Below, in pieces: positions 6,271-6,841 of a stretch of 6,841 bases of DNA (its first letter is position 1; the number at the start of each line of letters is the position of its first letter). The translations under genes were made by a program, and so were the position numbers. Source of the stretch: Candidatus Pacearchaeota archaeon CG10_big_fil_rev_8_21_14_0_10_35_13 (GTDB lineage: Archaea > Nanobdellota > Nanobdellia > Pacearchaeales > GW2011-AR1); contig PFDC01000161.1 of the NCBI GenBank assembly GCA_002763035.1, positions 1 through 6,841 on the forward strand, in the 5' to 3' direction. Under the pieces are notes generated by a model, which saw only the letters and a list, made by a program, of their open reading frames with translations, was not told where the DNA came from and ran no database searches.

Positions 6271-6410
6271 GAGCCTGTAGCTCAGCCCGGTTAGAGCACT
6301 GGTCTTATATGACGGCGAACCGTTAAGGGGTTTGTTTATGAGTAAGTTCTTTCTTACTTATTCCGTGCTGAGAAAGCCAGGGGTCCCCGGTTCAAATCCG
6401 GGCAGGCTCA
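6271..6410 (+). tRNA. tRNA-Ile (anticodon UAU) with a 65-nt intron
   Basis: The mature tRNA is 6271-6309 joined to 6375-6410, 75 nt. Acceptor arm: GAGCCTG (6271-6277) with CAGGCTC (6403-6409), discriminator A6410, no encoded CCA. D arm: GCTC/GAGC around AGCCCGGTTA. Anticodon stem: CTGGT (6299-6303) with GCCAG (6376-6380). T arm: CCCGG/CCGGG around TTCAAAT. With the intron at canonical position 37/38 the anticodon loop is CTTATAA, giving anticodon TAT (6306-6308), which reads the isoleucine codon AUA. Splicing is supported by a BHB motif: exon CTTA (6304-6307) pairs with intron TGAG (6369-6372), with 3-nt bulges on both sides. Most archaea read AUA with a CAU-anticodon tRNA carrying agmatidine, so a UAU anticodon is rare. 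The 3' end is repeated downstream. Confidence 0.9.
6310..6374 (+). other. Archaeal tRNA intron (BHB-type, position 37/38)
   Basis: 65-nt intron removed by the archaeal splicing endonuclease. The 5' cut falls between A6309 and T6310 in bulge T-A|T, and the 3' cut between A6374 and A6375 in bulge A-A|A; the 4-bp central helix includes one U-G pair. The intron interior folds well: GACGG (6311-6315) can pair with CCGTGC (6363-6368) apart from one bulged base, CGAACC (6316-6321) pairs with GGTTTG (6329-6334), and AGTAAG (6341-6346) pairs with CTTACT (6353-6358). No reading frame of note is inside. Confidence 0.85.
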
Positions 6411-6720
6411 TTTATTTTTTTTGCCTGCTTCTTTGGTTGCAGGAACTAATAGAAACCCGCTGGTGGTTTGTATGCAGGCTCATTTATTTTTTTTGCCTGC
6501 TTTTTTGGTTGCAGGAACTAATAGAAACCCGCTGGTGGTTGTATATCACGAAGTGTTGGTTGCAGGACTCATAGAACCCGCTGGGGGTTGTATGCAGGCT
6601 CATACTATTCACCACATGATTTTTGACTCCTACGGTTGTTCTTTGGAACTAATAGAAACCTTTTTTCTTAAGAAAGGTTTGTATGCAGGCTCATCCTATT
6701 CCCTACATGCTTCTTGTTCT
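6402..6720 (+). repeat. Degenerate repeat array carrying copies of the tRNA-Ile 3' end
   Basis: This fills most of the 365-bp gap between the tRNA and the last gene. GCAGGCTCAT, which is the tRNA 3' end plus one base, recurs at 6402, 6474, 6594 and 6685. Units 6402-6473 and 6474-6544 are nearly identical (72 and 71 bp; one C/T change and one T deletion). A third, shorter unit (6545-6593) keeps only the right part. A fourth (6594-6684) has a diverged left part, and a fifth start (from 6685) resembles the left part of the fourth (CTATTC and ACATG shared). The conserved right core is GGAACTAATAGAAACC, a loop, GGTT(T), then GTAT, and it forms a small stem-loop in every copy. No convincing protein is encoded. 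Origin and role are unknown; tandem duplication of the tRNA 3' end plus trailer, or repeated integration at the tRNA 3' end, are the options I see. Confidence 0.85.
6411..6422 (+). terminator. T-rich terminator after the tRNA
   Basis: TTTATTTTTTTT begins right after the discriminator base. Oligo-T tracts on the non-template strand are the main archaeal termination signal. The same tract recurs in the second repeat unit (6483-6494), so termination could be in series. Confidence 0.55.
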
Positions 6721-6748
6721 GATTATAATGATTTGTTTCCATAACATT

Positions 6749-6755
6749 TTTATAC
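6749..6755 (+). promoter_or_regulatory. TATA box of the right-edge gene
   Basis: TTTATAC, within CATTTTTATACTAG, lies 21-27 bp upstream of the ATG at 6776. This is the same leaderless spacing as elsewhere in the window. Confidence 0.5.
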
Positions 6756-6775
6756 TAGCTGAGACTTTTCTTTTA

Positions 6776-6841
6776 ATGCCTAAAGAAAAGAAAAAGAAGA
6801 TTAGTGAGTCGTTAGCTATTGTTTCATTAATTCTTAATATT
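6776..6841 (+). CDS. N-terminus of a probable membrane protein (cut by window edge)
   Basis: Only 22 codons are visible: a lysine-rich start, MPKEKKKKISES, followed by the hydrophobic LAIVSLILNI. A basic tail leading into a hydrophobic run suggests an N-in membrane helix, but the family cannot be told. Support for coding comes from a TATA box 21-27 bp upstream and from T/G-ending codons (ATT, AGT, GAG, TCG, GCT, GTT) like those of the other plus-strand gene. Confidence 0.6.
   Translation, partial: MPKEKKKKISESLAIVSLILNI

Noticed and set aside
6100..6294. Hydrophobic plus-strand frame of 64 codons upstream of the tRNA
   Set aside because: It overlaps the hypothetical gene's start, the tRNA promoter and the tRNA itself. 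Its hydrophobicity follows from the T-rich plus strand.
6271..6410. Split or trans-spliced tRNA half
   Set aside because: Both halves are present in cis with matching acceptor and anticodon stems and a well-folded intron, so an ordinary intron is sufficient.
6402..6694. CRISPR array
   Set aside because: Repeat units vary in length and sequence, spacing is irregular (72, 120 and 91 bp), and the segments between shared pieces are themselves related rather than unique spacers. No cas gene is near.
6421..6744. Plus-strand reading frame across the repeat array
   Set aside because: It starts at a TTG with no promoter of its own, its sequence is a by-product of the repeats (AGTNRNPLVV recurs), and a one-base deletion shifts frame between units while the RNA stem-loop is kept. 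The overlapping frame 6332-6574 starts inside the tRNA intron and has the same problem.

Overview
The window looks like chromosomal DNA of an AT-rich archaeon, most plausibly a small-genome DPANN-type lineage (Woesearchaeota/Pacearchaeota/Nanoarchaeota-like; this placement is an inference). The archaeal assignment rests on several things visible in the sequence: an archaeal/eukaryal-type tryptophanyl-tRNA synthetase, a Drg-family GTPase and a YGR210/MJ1332-type YchF relative, TATA boxes 20-30 bp upstream of start codons with almost no 5' leader, and a tRNA gene interrupted by an intron with a perfect bulge-helix-bulge (BHB) splice motif.

Layout. 1-924 (minus): 5' part of trpS, cut by the window edge. 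925-1046: compact divergent promoter region. 1047-3092 (plus): a one-pass membrane protein with a signal peptide, a beta-sandwich-like exterior and a cytoplasmic class III nucleotidyl cyclase-like domain whose catalytic residues are replaced. 3093-4010 (minus): a short Drg-type GTPase that ends exactly where the membrane-protein gene ends. 4011-4223: a gap with candidate promoters and an inverted repeat. 4224-5420 (minus): YchF/OLA1-related GTPase. 5478-6113 (minus): an unrecognised helical protein. 6271-6410 (plus): intron-containing tRNA-Ile with anticodon UAU. 6402-6720: a degenerate repeat array whose units carry copies of the 3' end of that tRNA. 6776-6841 (plus): N-terminus of another gene, cut by the window edge.

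Most recognisable genes serve translation: a tRNA synthetase, two ribosome-associated TGS-domain GTPases and a tRNA. The exception is the membrane sensor-like protein. No mobile-element gene, CRISPR array or rRNA is present.

The points most worth a second look are the tRNA-3'-end repeat array, the rare tRNA-Ile(UAU), the pseudo-cyclase receptor, the Drg protein that lacks the usual insert domain, and a codon-level strand bias: plus-strand genes favour T/G at third positions and minus-strand genes favour A/C.
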